Positions 21,637-32,881 are shown, numbered from the stretch's first letter. The stretch is 64,000 nucleotides of DNA from Stereum hirsutum FP-91666 SS1 (GCF_000264905.1 NW_006763147.1:470272-534271); one strand, 5' to 3'. Numbers and translations: made by a program. The notes: generated from the letters alone by a model not told the origin.

Positions 21637-23983
21637 ATGACCTTAGGGATTACAGACGCCGCAGTGTGCATTCTGACTCTCATCGGCCTGCTGAGCGTCT
21701 ACTACAAGCGTCGTCCTACCCATCGTGACCCTCCAGGACCCAAGCCCTATCCTCTCATCGGCAACGTTCTTGACATTCCCGATCAACACCCTTATCTCCA
21801 GTATGCGCAATGGGCTCGCGAGTACGGTCAGTCTTCCAAGAATTTATTTTCGAAAACTCGAACATATACTCATATCGAGATCGTGCAAGACTCCCCGCTC
21901 ATTAAGTTACAGGTTCTAGGGACGCCGATATATGTCATCAACGATTTAGAAACTGCAGACGATCTTTTCGAGAAGCGGGCTAGTATTTATTCGAACAGGT
22001 ACGCTCATGCGACTGGACCGGTTTCTCACTGTTGACTCCTGGTCGTCATATGCAGGCCGCGTATGCCTATGCTCAACGAAGCGTAAGTTCCTTTTCAATT
22101 CGCTGCCATTACTGACGCTGATTCTCAGCTCATTCAAACAGTGTGGGCATGGGCTGGAGCTTTGCCTTCTGCGAGGACATGGTCCAATGGAAAATCAGTC
22201 GTCGCGAATTTGTCCTGCAGTTCCGTCCAGCTATCACTCGGGAGTACAGGCCTCAGATTCTCACTGTCGTCCACGAGCTCCTTCGAAAGCTCGTCGTCAC
22301 GCCTGACGACTACGTCAAGCATATTCGCCTGTATGTCTGCCGTCCCACGATTTATCTTGACGAAGATTATTGATACAAGTCGTTTTCCGTTGCTGTATTA
22401 ACATGCGTCACGGTAGGATGATGGGCACCTTGATTATGGACATCGGGTATGGGATCAAGGTCAAATCCGCAGACGACAAATATATCAAAATTGCAGAGAA
22501 GACGCAAGAAAGCATGGACCCCGCCACAGACAAAAACATCGTGGATATCTTTCCTTGGAGTACGTACTTCTACTCAGTCAAGGCGCGCTTGCTTACCTCG
22601 ATGTGCGGCTACTACCTAGTCCAACATGTGCCAAGCTGGCTACCAGGTTTGTCTCAATGTTGTGACGTTTTATCGACACTCTATTAACCGACGGAGTCTT
22701 CACTAGGTATGGGATGGAAAAAACAGATAGATGCCTCCAAGATTACGGCGCTTGCAATGTGTGACGTCCCGTACAAGCACGTCCTACAGCAAATGGTAAG
22801 TCTCCGATGACCTTCAAAGGATCATAAATGAATGCCTCCGCCTTGCTATTCTCTTAGAAATCGGGTTCAGCCACACCCTCTCTGACCACCAAACTCATCG
22901 ATCGGTTTGAGGAGAGAAGTGACATGGACAGCGACACAAAGGAATACTATGTAAAGAGCATTTCGGCGTCATTATATAATGGTCAGCAAAGTCATTGGGC
23001 TTGAGTTCTCGTCACTAACATGTAGACTGCATCTCCCCAGCCGGCACGCATACTGTCAGTATCAGATAATCTCTACCGGATCATGAACATTGGGGAAAAA
23101 CTGAGATCGTTTCGCACCACCTAGACCAGCGCCGCCTTCGATTTCCTCTTTTTCGTTCTCGTGGCTTTCCCCGACATCCTTAGAAAGTCACAGGAGGAAA
23201 TTGACAGAGTAGTAGGCACCGACCGGCTTCCTGATTTTACGGACGAGCACAAGCTGCCCTATACAAGCGCGATAGTCAAAGAGATCCTCCGATGGGGCGC
23301 TTTCGTACCTACAGGTATACCTCACACGAACGCCGCAGATGACGTCTATAAAGGCTACTTCATACCGAAAGGATCCTTTATCGTGCCTAACGCGTGGTAC
23401 GTCTTGTTGTCTTTTTCTATTTATATGTGAAATGCACATCCGCTGTTTTTTTTGTTGATCTTTGTTTTGTCGACCAGGGCAATGTTACACGATGCGAATA
23501 TCTATCCGGATCCTGACGATTTCAGGCCAGAACGATTTCTCACAACTGAGGGTAGACTCGACAACAACGTGCAGGATCCAGAGGCGGTATTTGGTTTTTC
23601 TCGGAGACTATGTCCTGTGCGCGTCCCTCGTCTCCGTACATTTTGCGGTCCAGTATTTTTCTCACCAATAGCTTTACGGGTACAGGGCCGTTTTCTGGCA
23701 TTTGACACCATTTTCATGGGTACTGCCTGCATAGTCGCAGCGTTCAACATCGGGAAGGAAGTTGGCCCGGATGGCAGGGAGGTTACTCCTCCACTCGAAT
23801 TTACCTCCGGACTAGTCAGGTGAGTCACTGCTGGACTTCATACTCACACGCGTCACTGACAAACCATTTTTATCGTGGCTTTACTTGGCTAATCTCAGGC
23901 ATCCAAAGTCTTTCAAATGCACAATCAAGCCTCGTTCTGAGAAAGCTCTTGCGCTGATTCACGCTACTTCGACCAATGAATGA
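21637..23983 (+). CDS. Cytochrome P450, copy 1, 513 aa
   Basis: Thirteen exons, 21637..21826, 21890..21998, 22056..22082, 22142..22330, 22417..22559, 22620..22646, 22707..22795, 22858..22981, 23041..23054, 23125..23396, 23478..23616, 23686..23819 and 23899..23983, give one frame. It has an N-terminal anchor (ICILTLIGLLSVYYKRRP-like), PPGPKPYPLIGN, the K-helix KEILR (ExxR), FRPERF and the heme loop FGFSRRLCPGR with the Cys ligand. The I-helix reads NAGTHTT, with His where most P450s have an acidic residue. It belongs to the large fungal CYP64/O-methylsterigmatocystin-oxidoreductase-like group. Substrate unknown. The first intron reads through in frame in this copy, but splicing restores YGDSPLIKL, matching copy 2. 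Confidence 0.88.
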
Positions 23984-24393
23984 GTAGAGGACGTGACCTT
24001 TCTCGATTGATCTTCTCTCGTCGCTGCAGGTAGATTCAACCCATGATTGTTTTTCATCCCATTCGTTCCATGAAGTATGAGTATGCGACTCGACGGCCCA
24101 AACTCTGGCCTCTCGTAGAATAAGTATGTATCATCATTGCGGGTACAGAACATGCGTACAGCTCCATACAACACCAGACCAGAGAAAACATCCTTCGAAA
24201 GGGCCGTAGAACATAGCCGCCCACCAATCTTGGCACAGCTGCCGACGCGGAGGGTTCGCGTTCTGTTTTACCTCCAACAGGAAGACTCTGGGCATCTACA
24301 CTGCCACGCCGATACGTTCTGTGCTGTGGAGTATAGCCGTCACGAGAAAAAAATGCCGGACCCGCACAATATACGGGCAGGGGTTTTTTTTAA
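23984..24393. other. 3' flank of P450 copy 1
   Basis: No gene. The sequence aligns with the 3' flank of copy 2 (27219-27663), so it belongs to the duplicated unit. Confidence 0.6.
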
Positions 24394-24740
24394 GGTGAGA
24401 CACGCGTATGGTGCAGTCTTTCCTAGTGGGCTGATTGGTTCTTTCTCTAGAATTGCAATGGATACATCGTCCAGCTGATAACTAATGCGGTTGTTCCCCG
24501 AACTCTAACTGTCTGTGTCGTTCGTCTCTCACGCCCGGCGCCTCTCTTGTTGTGCCTGCACGTCTGGTGATACAAGCGATGACTTCCTTGGACCATTAGG
24601 TTGATCTCGTTGGTGAAATGAACATCTTTGCCTCCAAAACTCGATCACTACGTGCACTCATTGCGGCTTCGAAGCTTCTCTTCACCGTGCTGTCATCTCG
24701 ACAGAATTAGTTAGCTCTTCATGATGGCGTGGGCCAGTCG

Positions 24741-24807
24741 CCTACATATAACAAGCAACCTGATTTATTTCCGTTGCGACTTCTCTAGACCCCGCGACCT
24801 TGTATAA
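24741..24807 (+). promoter_or_regulatory. Promoter motifs of P450 copy 2
   Basis: CCTACATATAACAAGCAA and CGACCTTGTATAAA are kept from unit A while the sequence between them has diverged, which suggests they are functional core promoter elements. Confidence 0.5.
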
Positions 24808-24863
24808 ACTCACCATCTCCCACTGCCGTCTACCCTTTGTCTGTCCCGCACGTCGCACAAGCC

Positions 24864-27218
24864 ATGACCTTAGGGTTCATAGATGCAGGAGTGTGCCTTC
24901 TGGCCCTCATCGGCCTGCTGAGCGTCTATTACAAGCGTCGTCCTACCCATCGATATCCTCCAGGGCCAAAGCCTTATCCTTTCATCGGCAACGTTCTCGA
25001 TATTCCCGATCAACACCCTTATCTCCAGTATGCGCAATGGGCTCGCGAGTACGGTCAGTCTTCCAAGGATTTCTATCCCAATATCGACATTATACTCATG
25101 TCGAGATCGTGAAAGACTCTCCGATAATCAAGCTACAGGTCTTGGGGACCCCAATGTATGTTATTAACGATTTAGAAACTGCAGAGGATCTTTTCGAGAA
25201 GCGGGCCAGTATCTATTCGAGCAGGTATGCTCATACGACTTGGCCGTTTTCTTACTGCTGACTTGTAGACATCGTGTCCAGGCCACGTATGCCTATGCTC
25301 AACGAAGCGTAAGTTCCGTTTCACTACACTGCCATCATTCTCGGGCGCTGATTCCCGGCATACCCGAGCAGTATTGGATATGACTGGAACTTCGCCTTTT
25401 GCGAGGACATGAATCGATGGAAACTCAGTCGTCGCGAGTTCGAGTTGCAATTCCGTCCAGCTATCACCCGGGAGTACAGGCCTCAGATTCTCACTGCCGT
25501 CCACGACCTACTTCGAAGGCTTGTCGTCACACCTGACAATTTTACCAAACATATTCGCCTGTATGTCTGCCGCGCCACGATTTCCCTTGACTGACGGCAA
25601 TGATTCATAAAAGTCGTTTTCCGTTGTTGTATTAACGGGCGTCACGGTAGGATGGTGGGTGCCTTAATTATGGACATCGGGTATGGGATCAAGGTCAAAT
25701 CCGCAGACGACAAATATATCGAAATTGCAGAGAAGGCGCAAGAAGGGATGGATCCCGCCACAGACAAAAACATCGTGGATATCTTTCCTTGGAGTACGTA
25801 CTTCTACTCCGTCAAGGCACGGTCACTTACGTCGATGTGTGGCTTCTACCTAGTCCAACATGTGCCAAGCTGGGTACCAGGTGCGTCTTATCTTTGTCAT
25901 ATTCCATCGACGCTCTATTTACCGACGTACTCTTTAAATTCACTAGGCATGGGATGGAAGAAACAGATAGATGCCTACAAGACGATGGTGCTTGCAATGT
26001 GTGACGTCCCGTACCAGCACGTCCTACAGCAACTGGTAAGTCTCCGATGACGTTCAAAGAATTCTAAATGAATGGCTCTGCCTTCATATTCTCGTAGAAA
26101 CTGGGTTCAGCCACATCCTCTCTGACCACCAAACTCATCGATCGATTTGAGGAGAGAAGTGGCATGGACAGCGACACGAAGGAATACTATGTGAAGAGCC
26201 TTTCTGCGACGTTATATAATGGTTAGCAAATTCATCGCACTCACGTCTTCGTCACTAACATCTTGACTGCCTTTGCCCAGCCGGTACACATACTGTCAGT
26301 ATCAGATATATCTACCGTTTCATGAAAGCTACAGAGCATGCTGAGATCATTACGCGCCATTCAGACCAGCACCGCCCTTGATTTCCTCTTTTTCGTTCTA
26401 CTGGTTTTCCCTGACATCCTGGAAAAGTCACAGGAAGAAATCGACAGAGCAGTAGGCACCGATCGACTCCCTGATTTCACAGACGAACAGAAGCTGCCAT
26501 ATACAAGTGCGGTCATCAAAGAGATCCTCCGATGGGGCGCTTTCGTACCTACAGGTATAATTCGCACGAACGCGGCGGATGACATCTACAAAGGCTACTT
26601 CATACCGAAGGGATCTCTTCTCGTGCCTAACGCCTGGTACGTCTCGTCGCCCCTTGCCATTCGGACGTTAAGTGCTCATAAGTTTTCTTTATTTTGTTCT
26701 TTCGCTCGACCAGGGCGATGCTACACGATCCGCGTACCTATGCAGAGCCCGAGAAGTTCAGACCAGAACGATTCCTCACAGCTGATGGTAAACTCGACGA
26801 CACAGTGCCCGATCCAGATGCGATATTTGGTTTTGCTCGGAGAATGTGCCCCGTACGTGTCCTTCGTCTCCGTTTTACTTTGCGTTCATATTACTCTTCT
26901 CATCAATACATGAGTACAGGGCCGTTTTCTGGCGTTTGACACCATGTTCATAGGCGCTGCCTGCATCATCGCAGCATTCAATATCGGAAGGGAACTTGGC
27001 CCGGACGGTGAGGAGGTTACTCCTCCGCTCGTATTTACCTCTGGACTAGTCAGGTGAGTCACTGCTAAACCTCATTATTACCACGCGTCACTGACAAAAC
27101 GGGTTTATCCTGGTTTTGCTTCGCAAATCTCAGGCATCCTAAGTCTTTCAGATGCACAATCACGCCTCGTTCTGAGAAAACTCTTGCGCTGATTCACGCC
27201 ACTTCGGCCAGTGAATGA
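24864..27218 (+). CDS. Cytochrome P450, copy 2, 513 aa
   Basis: Exons 24864..25053, 25116..25224, 25282..25308, 25372..25560, 25651..25793, 25854..25880, 25947..26035, 26098..26221, 26281..26294, 26365..26636, 26714..26852, 26920..27053 and 27134..27218 have the same length as their partners in copy 1. Motifs are PPGPKPYPFIGN, KEILR, FRPERF and FGFARRMCPGR. The I-helix is again AGTHT. The first 64 residues differ from copy 1 at only about seven positions. The reading frame is intact, so both copies are probably functional. Same orientation and spacing as copy 1. Confidence 0.88.
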
Positions 27219-28237
27219 GTATAGCATGTGAGGGTTCTCTACCAAACTTCTTTCATCGCTGCGAGTAAATGAAGCCCATAATTGTCTTCCATCCCATCCG
27301 TTCGTTGAAATACTTATGAGCATGCTGCTCGACGCCCCATGTCGCTAGCTTCTCGTGGCAGAATACTTGCGGTATGTTTTTTATGGAACACAACTGTATC
27401 ATTGCCACGGAAACAGAACATGCACCCGGTTCCATAAATCACCAGACGGTAGACAACATTCTTCAGTGGACGGCCCGCATGCTTAAAGTAACATAGACGC
27501 CCTCCCACCTTGGCACCGCTGCCGACACGGGAGGGCCCCGCGTTCTGCTTTCCCTCTGATGGGAAGACTCTGGACGTGTACACTGCCACAGAGAGCTTCC
27601 TCGCCAAAGACTATGCTGAGGAGTACAGCTGTTAACGAGAACAAATATCGGAGCCGAACAACGTGCGGGTACAGTAGATGTAGCAGATGCTTGTTCTGTC
27701 GAGGGCCGCCCTCTTGTCGTCGCATACCGTTGCTTCCGCCGATGTTGGCGATGTTACCATACCTGGAACTCCGTTCGACTCGTAGGTGCTGACGGTGCGT
27801 CATTCTATCTAGATTTCTGACAAAAACCTTTGTCCCCAGGACTCCTTTCACTTTTGACACCCAGATCCTGGTAGAGACCTTGTTGAAGGGTACCTTGTTC
27901 ACTGGGTAAGCTCTCATCGGTTCCTCGTTGCCCAATTCTTATGTTTGACATATTCATACAGAAACGTTCTCAACCCGGAGAAATATTGTCGCCTATCCCC
28001 GGAGAGATGCGCCTTCCGAGCGACTTCGAGCTCGCCCGTGGTACATATCTATATAAATCATGTCATGACTTTGCTGAGGTTAATAACGTTGATTGTAGAC
28101 CACAAGACTGCTTGTCTCTAGCAGGCCATGGTCAACGACCAGACTCGTATGCAAACCCAGTTCAAGGCTGCGATGTCCAAGCTTGAAGTCCTTGGCCAGC
28201 CTAGGAATCTCGTTGACTGCTCAGACGTACGTCCATG

Positions 28238-28505
28238 TGTTGGATTTAGCTAGGTGCAGCTCGACGTCGCGAGAGCTTTCGCGAGCTTTCGACGGACACG
28301 GATGACTCAGCAGCGCAGCTGCTTTGCCAATCTCTCGAGTACTGTAGAATATTCTAGATACATTGTACAGTAGTATAAATACATGATGTGTTTACCTGTG
28401 TAGGGCATCGGTTTGCCCTAACACAAGCCAGCCTCACAGCTCAGTGTGATTGCAAGCCCTCTCTGATTTCTCGTGCTCTTCTCACTCGCTCACGAAAATC
28501 CAACA
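28238..28505 (+). repeat. 5' LTR, 268 bp
   Basis: Starts TGTTGGATTTAGC and ends AAATCCAACA. Contains a TATA-like AGTATAAATACATG near 28370, the likely start region for the element's transcript. Confidence 0.88.
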
Positions 28506-28551
28506 CAAACCGATCTCGGTACCGTCGCCGATAACCCGACGCTCGTCCATC

Positions 28552-29079
28552 ATGTCCAGCTTAACCGCTGCGACTGATCTACCGACGGATCTCCCGACGG
28601 CAGCTCCTCTCGTCGCCTCTGCGCTTTGCCTCACGCGTCGCCACTCCCTTGCACCCATTACCCCTGTGCGCCACACCCGCTCTACCATCCTTCCTCTTCG
28701 TCGCACATCCTCAGTCGACGCCAGCGCACGCACCCCGCCTCTGCCATCACCCTCGCGTTCTCGCGACAGTCATCCCGACTGGAGCAGAGCGATCTGCCGC
28801 CACTGCCGAGAAGTGGGCCACATAGCCCGTGTATGTCCCTCCGCCACTCTCGTCGTTTCGTCCCTGCGTAAGCCGCGAAGTTCAGACGCGCCGCCGTTAC
28901 CCTCTCCATCATCTTTTTTATCCGCCACACCTCCTCCGGCCTCTCCACCCTCCAACCCCGCGTGGCGAAAAGCCATCTGTCGTCGTTGTGGTATTACCGG
29001 CCACATCGCACGCACTTGTCCTCGTTCGAGCTCAGCTCCGAGACACCCATCGTCCGCCACTTCCGTGCTTTGTGCATAG
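28552..29079 (+). CDS. Gag-like protein with two CCHC zinc knuckles, 175 aa
   Basis: Single-exon ORF inside the LTR element. It is Ser/Pro/Arg-rich with two zinc knuckles of the form C-x2-C-x4-H-x4-C, CRHCREVGHIARVC and CRRCGITGHIARTC, spaced about 60 residues apart. Each is preceded by a conserved W-[SR]-[RK]-A-I phrase, so the protein looks like an internal duplication. Zinc knuckles of this kind bind the element RNA in Gag. No capsid domain is evident. The start at 28552 is the first ATG that excludes LTR-derived residues. Confidence 0.7.
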   Translation: MSSLTAATDLPTDLPTAAPLVASALCLTRRHSLAPITPVRHTRSTILPLRRTSSVDASARTPPLPSPSRSRDSHPDWSRAICRHCREVGHIARVCPSATLVVSSLRKPRSSDAPPLPSPSSFLSATPPPASPPSNPAWRKAICRRCGITGHIARTCPRSSSAPRHPSSATSVLCA

Positions 29080-29501
29080 AACGGGTTCGATCCCCGGTCC
29101 GGAATTTGACGTTGACTCTCCGCCGTCCCTTGTCGCCACATCCTCAGCCCCTATTCCGCCACTTCGCCGCCACCCACCGTTCCTCACCATCCCTTGCCAC
29201 CCACACTCCTCGCCACCTTCGCCCCGACTCTCTCTTTTCGGTGTCTCATCCAGGCTGTATTGGGCACGGTTACGGATGCCGTAGCGCCAGGTGAGCCGAT
29301 GCTCACGACGCCTCGACGCGCATCAACCGCTAGGATACGCTGTTCGTCATCGCGAGCAGAACGGAATTGCCATATGAAGGAACGCGCACATGTCCAGGGG
29401 GAGTTCCTGACGACTGCCGTAGGTTCTGACCATAGACGGGTAATTCACTGCATGTCGTAGTTGATCTAGAGGTCTTTCCCGCACGTCTCGCTGAGGGGGA
29501 G

Positions 29502-29769
29502 TGTTGGATTTAGCTAGGTGCAGCTCGACGTCGCGAGAGCTTTCGCGAGCTTTCGACGGACACGGATGACTCAGCAGCGCAGCTGCTTTGCCAATCTCTC
29601 GAGTACTGTAGAATATTCTAGATACATTGTACAGTAGTATAAATACATGATGTGTTTACCCGTGTAGGGCATCGGTTTGCCCTAACACAAGCCAGCCTCA
29701 CAGCTCAGTGTGATTGCAAGCCCTCTCTGATTTCTCGTGCTCTTCTCACTCGCTCACGAAAATCCAACA
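29502..29769 (+). repeat. 3' LTR, 268 bp
   Basis: Same length as the 5' LTR and nearly identical (one C/T difference noticed near 29660). Its last bases form part of the target of the nested hAT-like MITE. Confidence 0.88.
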
Positions 29770-29770
29770 C

Positions 29771-30437
29771 CAGTGTTGTCACTCGACCTTTGACCAGTGG
29801 TCGGGGTCAGGTCAGCCGAGCGACCCGACCCGGCGGGGTCAGACCCGGTCAGACCCAGTCAAGTCTGCGGCGCCACTTGGTGATGTGGCCCCGAAATATA
29901 CCAAAGTAAGGCATTTTCCAGAATGTGCCAGCATTTGGTCCAGAGCCGACGCTGCCGACCACCATAAAAGGTAGGCTGCAGGGGGTCAAGAAAACCTTGA
30001 CCCAAGAGGCGTTCGGGATTGAAATCCAGCACGCCGGATCATGCCTGGATGTGGTACGTCATCTCTCCCTTTTCAGGAAGTTCTGGCACGTGCCAGAGTG
30101 ATCCGAATATCGAGTTATTCTACGCCACATTGCTTTTGCAAAGTTTGGAGGGACAGACCTGTCGGTTATCATGCTAAAAGCATTGAAGCACGAATACAGA
30201 CTTATTCCTGACCTTGTTTTTTACTTTACATCAGAGGTGTGGTCCACGACAAAGGCTGGGGTGGTCGCCACAGCGTACCACAAACTTCCAGATATGGGGT
30301 GATTACGTACCACATCCGTGCACGAAGTTGTTGGCGTGTCGGATGATCCCGACCGCCTCTTGCCTTGACCTGACCCGGCTCGGCCTCTCGACCCGTCAGC
30401 CTGACCCCGGGTCTGGCACGGTCAAGTGCCAACACTG
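29771..30437. mobile_element. hAT-like MITE, 667 bp, nested in the LTR element
   Basis: Flanked by an exact 8 bp duplication TCCAACAC (29763-29770 and 30438-30445), typical of hAT elements. Termini CAGTGTTGTCACTCGACC and its imperfect complement (CAGTGTTGGCACTTGACC read inward) form about 18 bp inverted repeats with two mismatches. Subterminal regions are rich in GACCCGG/CCGGGTC words. No transposase ORF, so it needs an autonomous relative. Confidence 0.85.
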
Positions 30438-30778
30438 TCCAACACCATGCTTCATCATTATGTTACCATTCTGACGACTTGCTACATCTTGGATCTACAG
30501 GTCGTTCCCGTTCCTCCTCCCTTCAGGGGCCAAGCAATGTTTCCTGCGACCTTCTCGCGCAGGGACATCCAGCAAGCCGTGAGTGATTTTGTGTATCATA
30601 ATTCATCCGTTTGGTCAGCCACTGAATCAAGCGTCCGTTAGTGCATCGTGCCCTTCCCCACGTTGGAGACCATTTCTGGTCCGGAGACCTCCGTCCCTCC
30701 CGTGTAAGTACCTCATCCACATACCACACCTTCGTCTCGCCTTTCTAACAACTCTCCTTCCATAGTCCCGGCTCCTGA

Positions 30779-31091
30779 GCGCGAATATATGGATGTACTT
30801 ATTTCCTATTTTCTGTGTGTTTTGTGTTCTTTTTATACTGTTACTGGTGGTTCTGTTGTTCCTCGCAACGAATCAGACACTTTCGTGGACAGAAAGACCG
30901 CAAGCAGAAGCTTACGCGTGATTACGTATTGCGAAACGCACTATCCAATATGCTAACTTTGTATTTCAAACAGTAAATGATGTTTAACATCTAACGGTGT
31001 TCATATAAGTGAATATACATTTCGTGACGCTTGATACATCCAGATTCCATAGATACTGAGTACTGTCCCTCTTTATAGATCGAGCACTTTC
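30779..31091. other. Convergent 3' region
   Basis: Lies between the peroxidase pseudogene (plus) and the gelsolin-type gene (minus), AT-rich. No feature seen. Confidence 0.4.
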
Positions 31092-32559
31092 TCACATACC
31101 CCCAAGCAATTGAACAAACTCCTCACTCTCATACCCCTCTCTCATCTTCACAGTATTTGCACCCACGTGCATTCCCTCGCCTCTCGCCTTCTTTTCATAT
31201 AAGTGGACCTGTGCATACTTCAACGCGAAGCGTTGTTCTTTGAGAGAAGCATCCTTCCCAATCCATACATAAACCGTAGGATGGGTGGCTGTGGCAGTAT
31301 TGTCGAGTAGGAATGCATCGTTAGGGGAAAGGGAGGAGAACGTGGGCGGCGAGACGTGTTCGAATTGTACACTGCCGGAGTCGTCCGTGATGCGGAATAG
31401 AGAAAGGATGACCTCGGAGGATTCAGCAATGTGATGCCGATCAGGAAGGGCCTCGATATTGAATTCGGCGAGGAATACGCCTGCGCCTGATCCACCTTCG
31501 TCTAGCAAGTAGTGAGAAGGAGTAAGTCAGTCAAAATGTATCAAGATAGTGGGTAGTCCAACGATTACCATAGACAATCGAGTTGCACGATCCGCCTCTC
31601 TCATTTACCAACGATTGCACAAACTCAGCCGCCCTGAACTTCTCCTTCCCAACACTGCTGCTCGTGTTGAACTGCAGCACATCCGTACCCTTGTCCAATA
31701 CGAAAACATCACCTTCGACCAGACTTGACGCCTCAGCCTGCACCTGGCGGACCAGGAGACTGGACTTGGTGGGGTGAGCGGAATCGTGACTCACGCCGAT
31801 CCTATACAGACGGTGAAGGTCCAGAGGTGGCGGAGACGAGACGTGATGGAATCCAGTCGCCACTCCGCCTTGAAGTGTAACGAAACGAGGGAAGTACGAG
31901 AGGAAACGTGGAGACTCGTATCCCTGGACCTCACGGTGTTCGACTGGTGCGCCGTGTAGATCTGGAAGGATAACAAGGAATGGTGAGGTATGTCACGGCA
32001 AGCGTCTGTTTCTATAGGAGCACTTACGATCATCGAGCTCGACCGTTTTGTACGCAGCAGTGCCAGCTTCGTCTTGAGTCGTGTCCGAACCTAGCCAGAA
32101 ATGAAGGTCATAGGAAAGAGTCTCAGACTCTGGATGCTTCTTGTATGTCTTTACGCGTGAAACCACTCGACATCAGTATGAGCTGACATAGTAATCGATT
32201 ACAGGGCTGAGGACCTACATGCAGGACGATATACGAATCGCCATCATAGAACGATCCATAGCGCTCCTTGGGCCAGTCCACAACGGTGAACTTCTCGATC
32301 CTCCAGATTTGGAGACCAGAAGTAGTTCCTGCCTTGTCCCAAGCGTGCTCCTTATCTCCCGCATGTTCGTGAACTCGTTTCTCGATCTACAGGAAGAATC
32401 CGTCAAGAGCCGGCGGCCGTCGAAACGAAGTCAAACCTCCATCAAAACTGGTCCTCTGGCTTAAAAGCAAGAGATGAATGCTTCACTTACATCTGAGCCA
32501 AAGAGGGCTATGTTCGAGTCCTCGATGTTATATTTCTCGGGTTTTGTCAGGTGGGCCAT
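31092..32559 (-). CDS. Gelsolin/villin-type actin-binding protein, 386 aa
   Basis: Exons complement(31092..31501, 31569..31961, 32028..32148, 32219..32386, 32491..32559). Three gelsolin-like repeats can be followed. The first has [45 protein letters not shown] and [17 protein letters not shown]. The second has [11 protein letters not shown] (the aspartate of the type-2 calcium site region). The third has DAFLLDN and [17 protein letters not shown]. This three-repeat length resembles severin/fragmin rather than full villin, and no headpiece is present. Such proteins cap and sever actin filaments in the cytoplasm. Confidence 0.9.
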
Positions 32560-32881
32560 GCTTACTTTGCCTCAATACCAGGATACTTGAGATGATGGAT
32601 GCAATGAAGTAGGAATGCTGCACCGAGACGTCGGAAATCACGTCATTTCGCCCGGCAAAGGCCAGTAAAGGATCAAAGTGTGGCGGGGTGGCACCTCAGG
32701 CTTCGAGAACATAAAGTAGGCGTGGATTGGATTTTACGTTAGAGCAAGCAAATGATACAAGGATGGCATAGGTAGGTAGTACAAACATACAGACACATTT
32801 TGTGACGGAGCAGAACAGATTTATCGATGATGGTACAAATGAAGAGCAAGAACAAAGCGCGGCCAAAACAGCTCGAGATCA
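32560..32881. other. Spacer between two minus-strand genes
   Basis: Holds the 3' UTR of Egt1 (read leftward from 32882) and the promoter of the gelsolin-type gene. No other feature seen. Confidence 0.4.

Larger units (their letters stand above)
21224..24393 (+). repeat. Tandem duplication unit A (P450 gene and flanks)
   Basis: The start (GTGAGACATAGAATATG) and the body align with the start of unit B at about 24394 (GTGAGACACGCGTATGG). Similarity covers the promoter, all exons and introns, and the 3' flank. Boundaries are accurate to about 10-20 bp. Includes the gene-free stretch 21158-21636. Confidence 0.8.
24394..27663 (+). repeat. Tandem duplication unit B
   Basis: Second unit of the P450 duplication. 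It ends near 27663, where similarity to unit A stops and the truncated peroxidase begins (27677). It includes gene-free flanks 24394-24863 and 27219-27663. Confidence 0.8.
28238..29769 (+). mobile_element. Non-autonomous LTR retroelement with Gag-like zinc-knuckle ORF (TR-GAG-like)
   Basis: Two 268 bp LTRs (TGTTGGATTT...AAATCCAACA) enclose 996 bp. A 5 bp target duplication CCATG flanks the element: 28233-28237 on the left, and CCATG on the right once the nested hAT-like MITE is removed (C at 30445 plus CATG at 30446-30449). A polypurine tract GAGGGGGAG directly precedes the 3' LTR. I saw no clear tRNA primer site. There is no reverse transcriptase, integrase or protease. The single plausible product is a double CCHC protein. 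The LTRs differ at one position that I could see, so insertion is recent. Confidence 0.88.
27677..30778 (+). pseudogene. Class II peroxidase, 5'-truncated and interrupted
   Basis: Recognisable peroxidase C-terminal half: LLSSHTVASAD (proximal His region), TIPGTPFDS, PFTFDTQILVETLLKG, SPIPGEMRLPSDFELAR, QAMVNDQTRM, LVDCSD, VVPVP and the C-terminal VPGS stop at 30776-30778. The heme-distal half is missing. Two lesions are visible against the intact gene at 49277-51025. One base is lost near 27966, breaking the frame before GEILSPIPG, and the Trp codon of ACLWQ is TAG at 28119-28121. Splice sites otherwise look usable. The intron after LVDCSD (28227-30500) has grown from about 62 bp to 2274 bp by two transposon insertions. 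The intact copy has no intron there. Confidence 0.85.

Noticed and set aside
21827..21889. Read-through of the first P450 intron in copy 1 as coding
   Set aside because: Copy 2 differs by one base in length there and would shift frame; splicing to AAG/AC gives the expected YGDSP in both copies.
27769..27775. In-frame TAG after TPFDS in the peroxidase remnant counted as a lesion
   Set aside because: A GTAGGT donor starts inside it and splicing rebuilds FDSTPFTF, so it is intronic.
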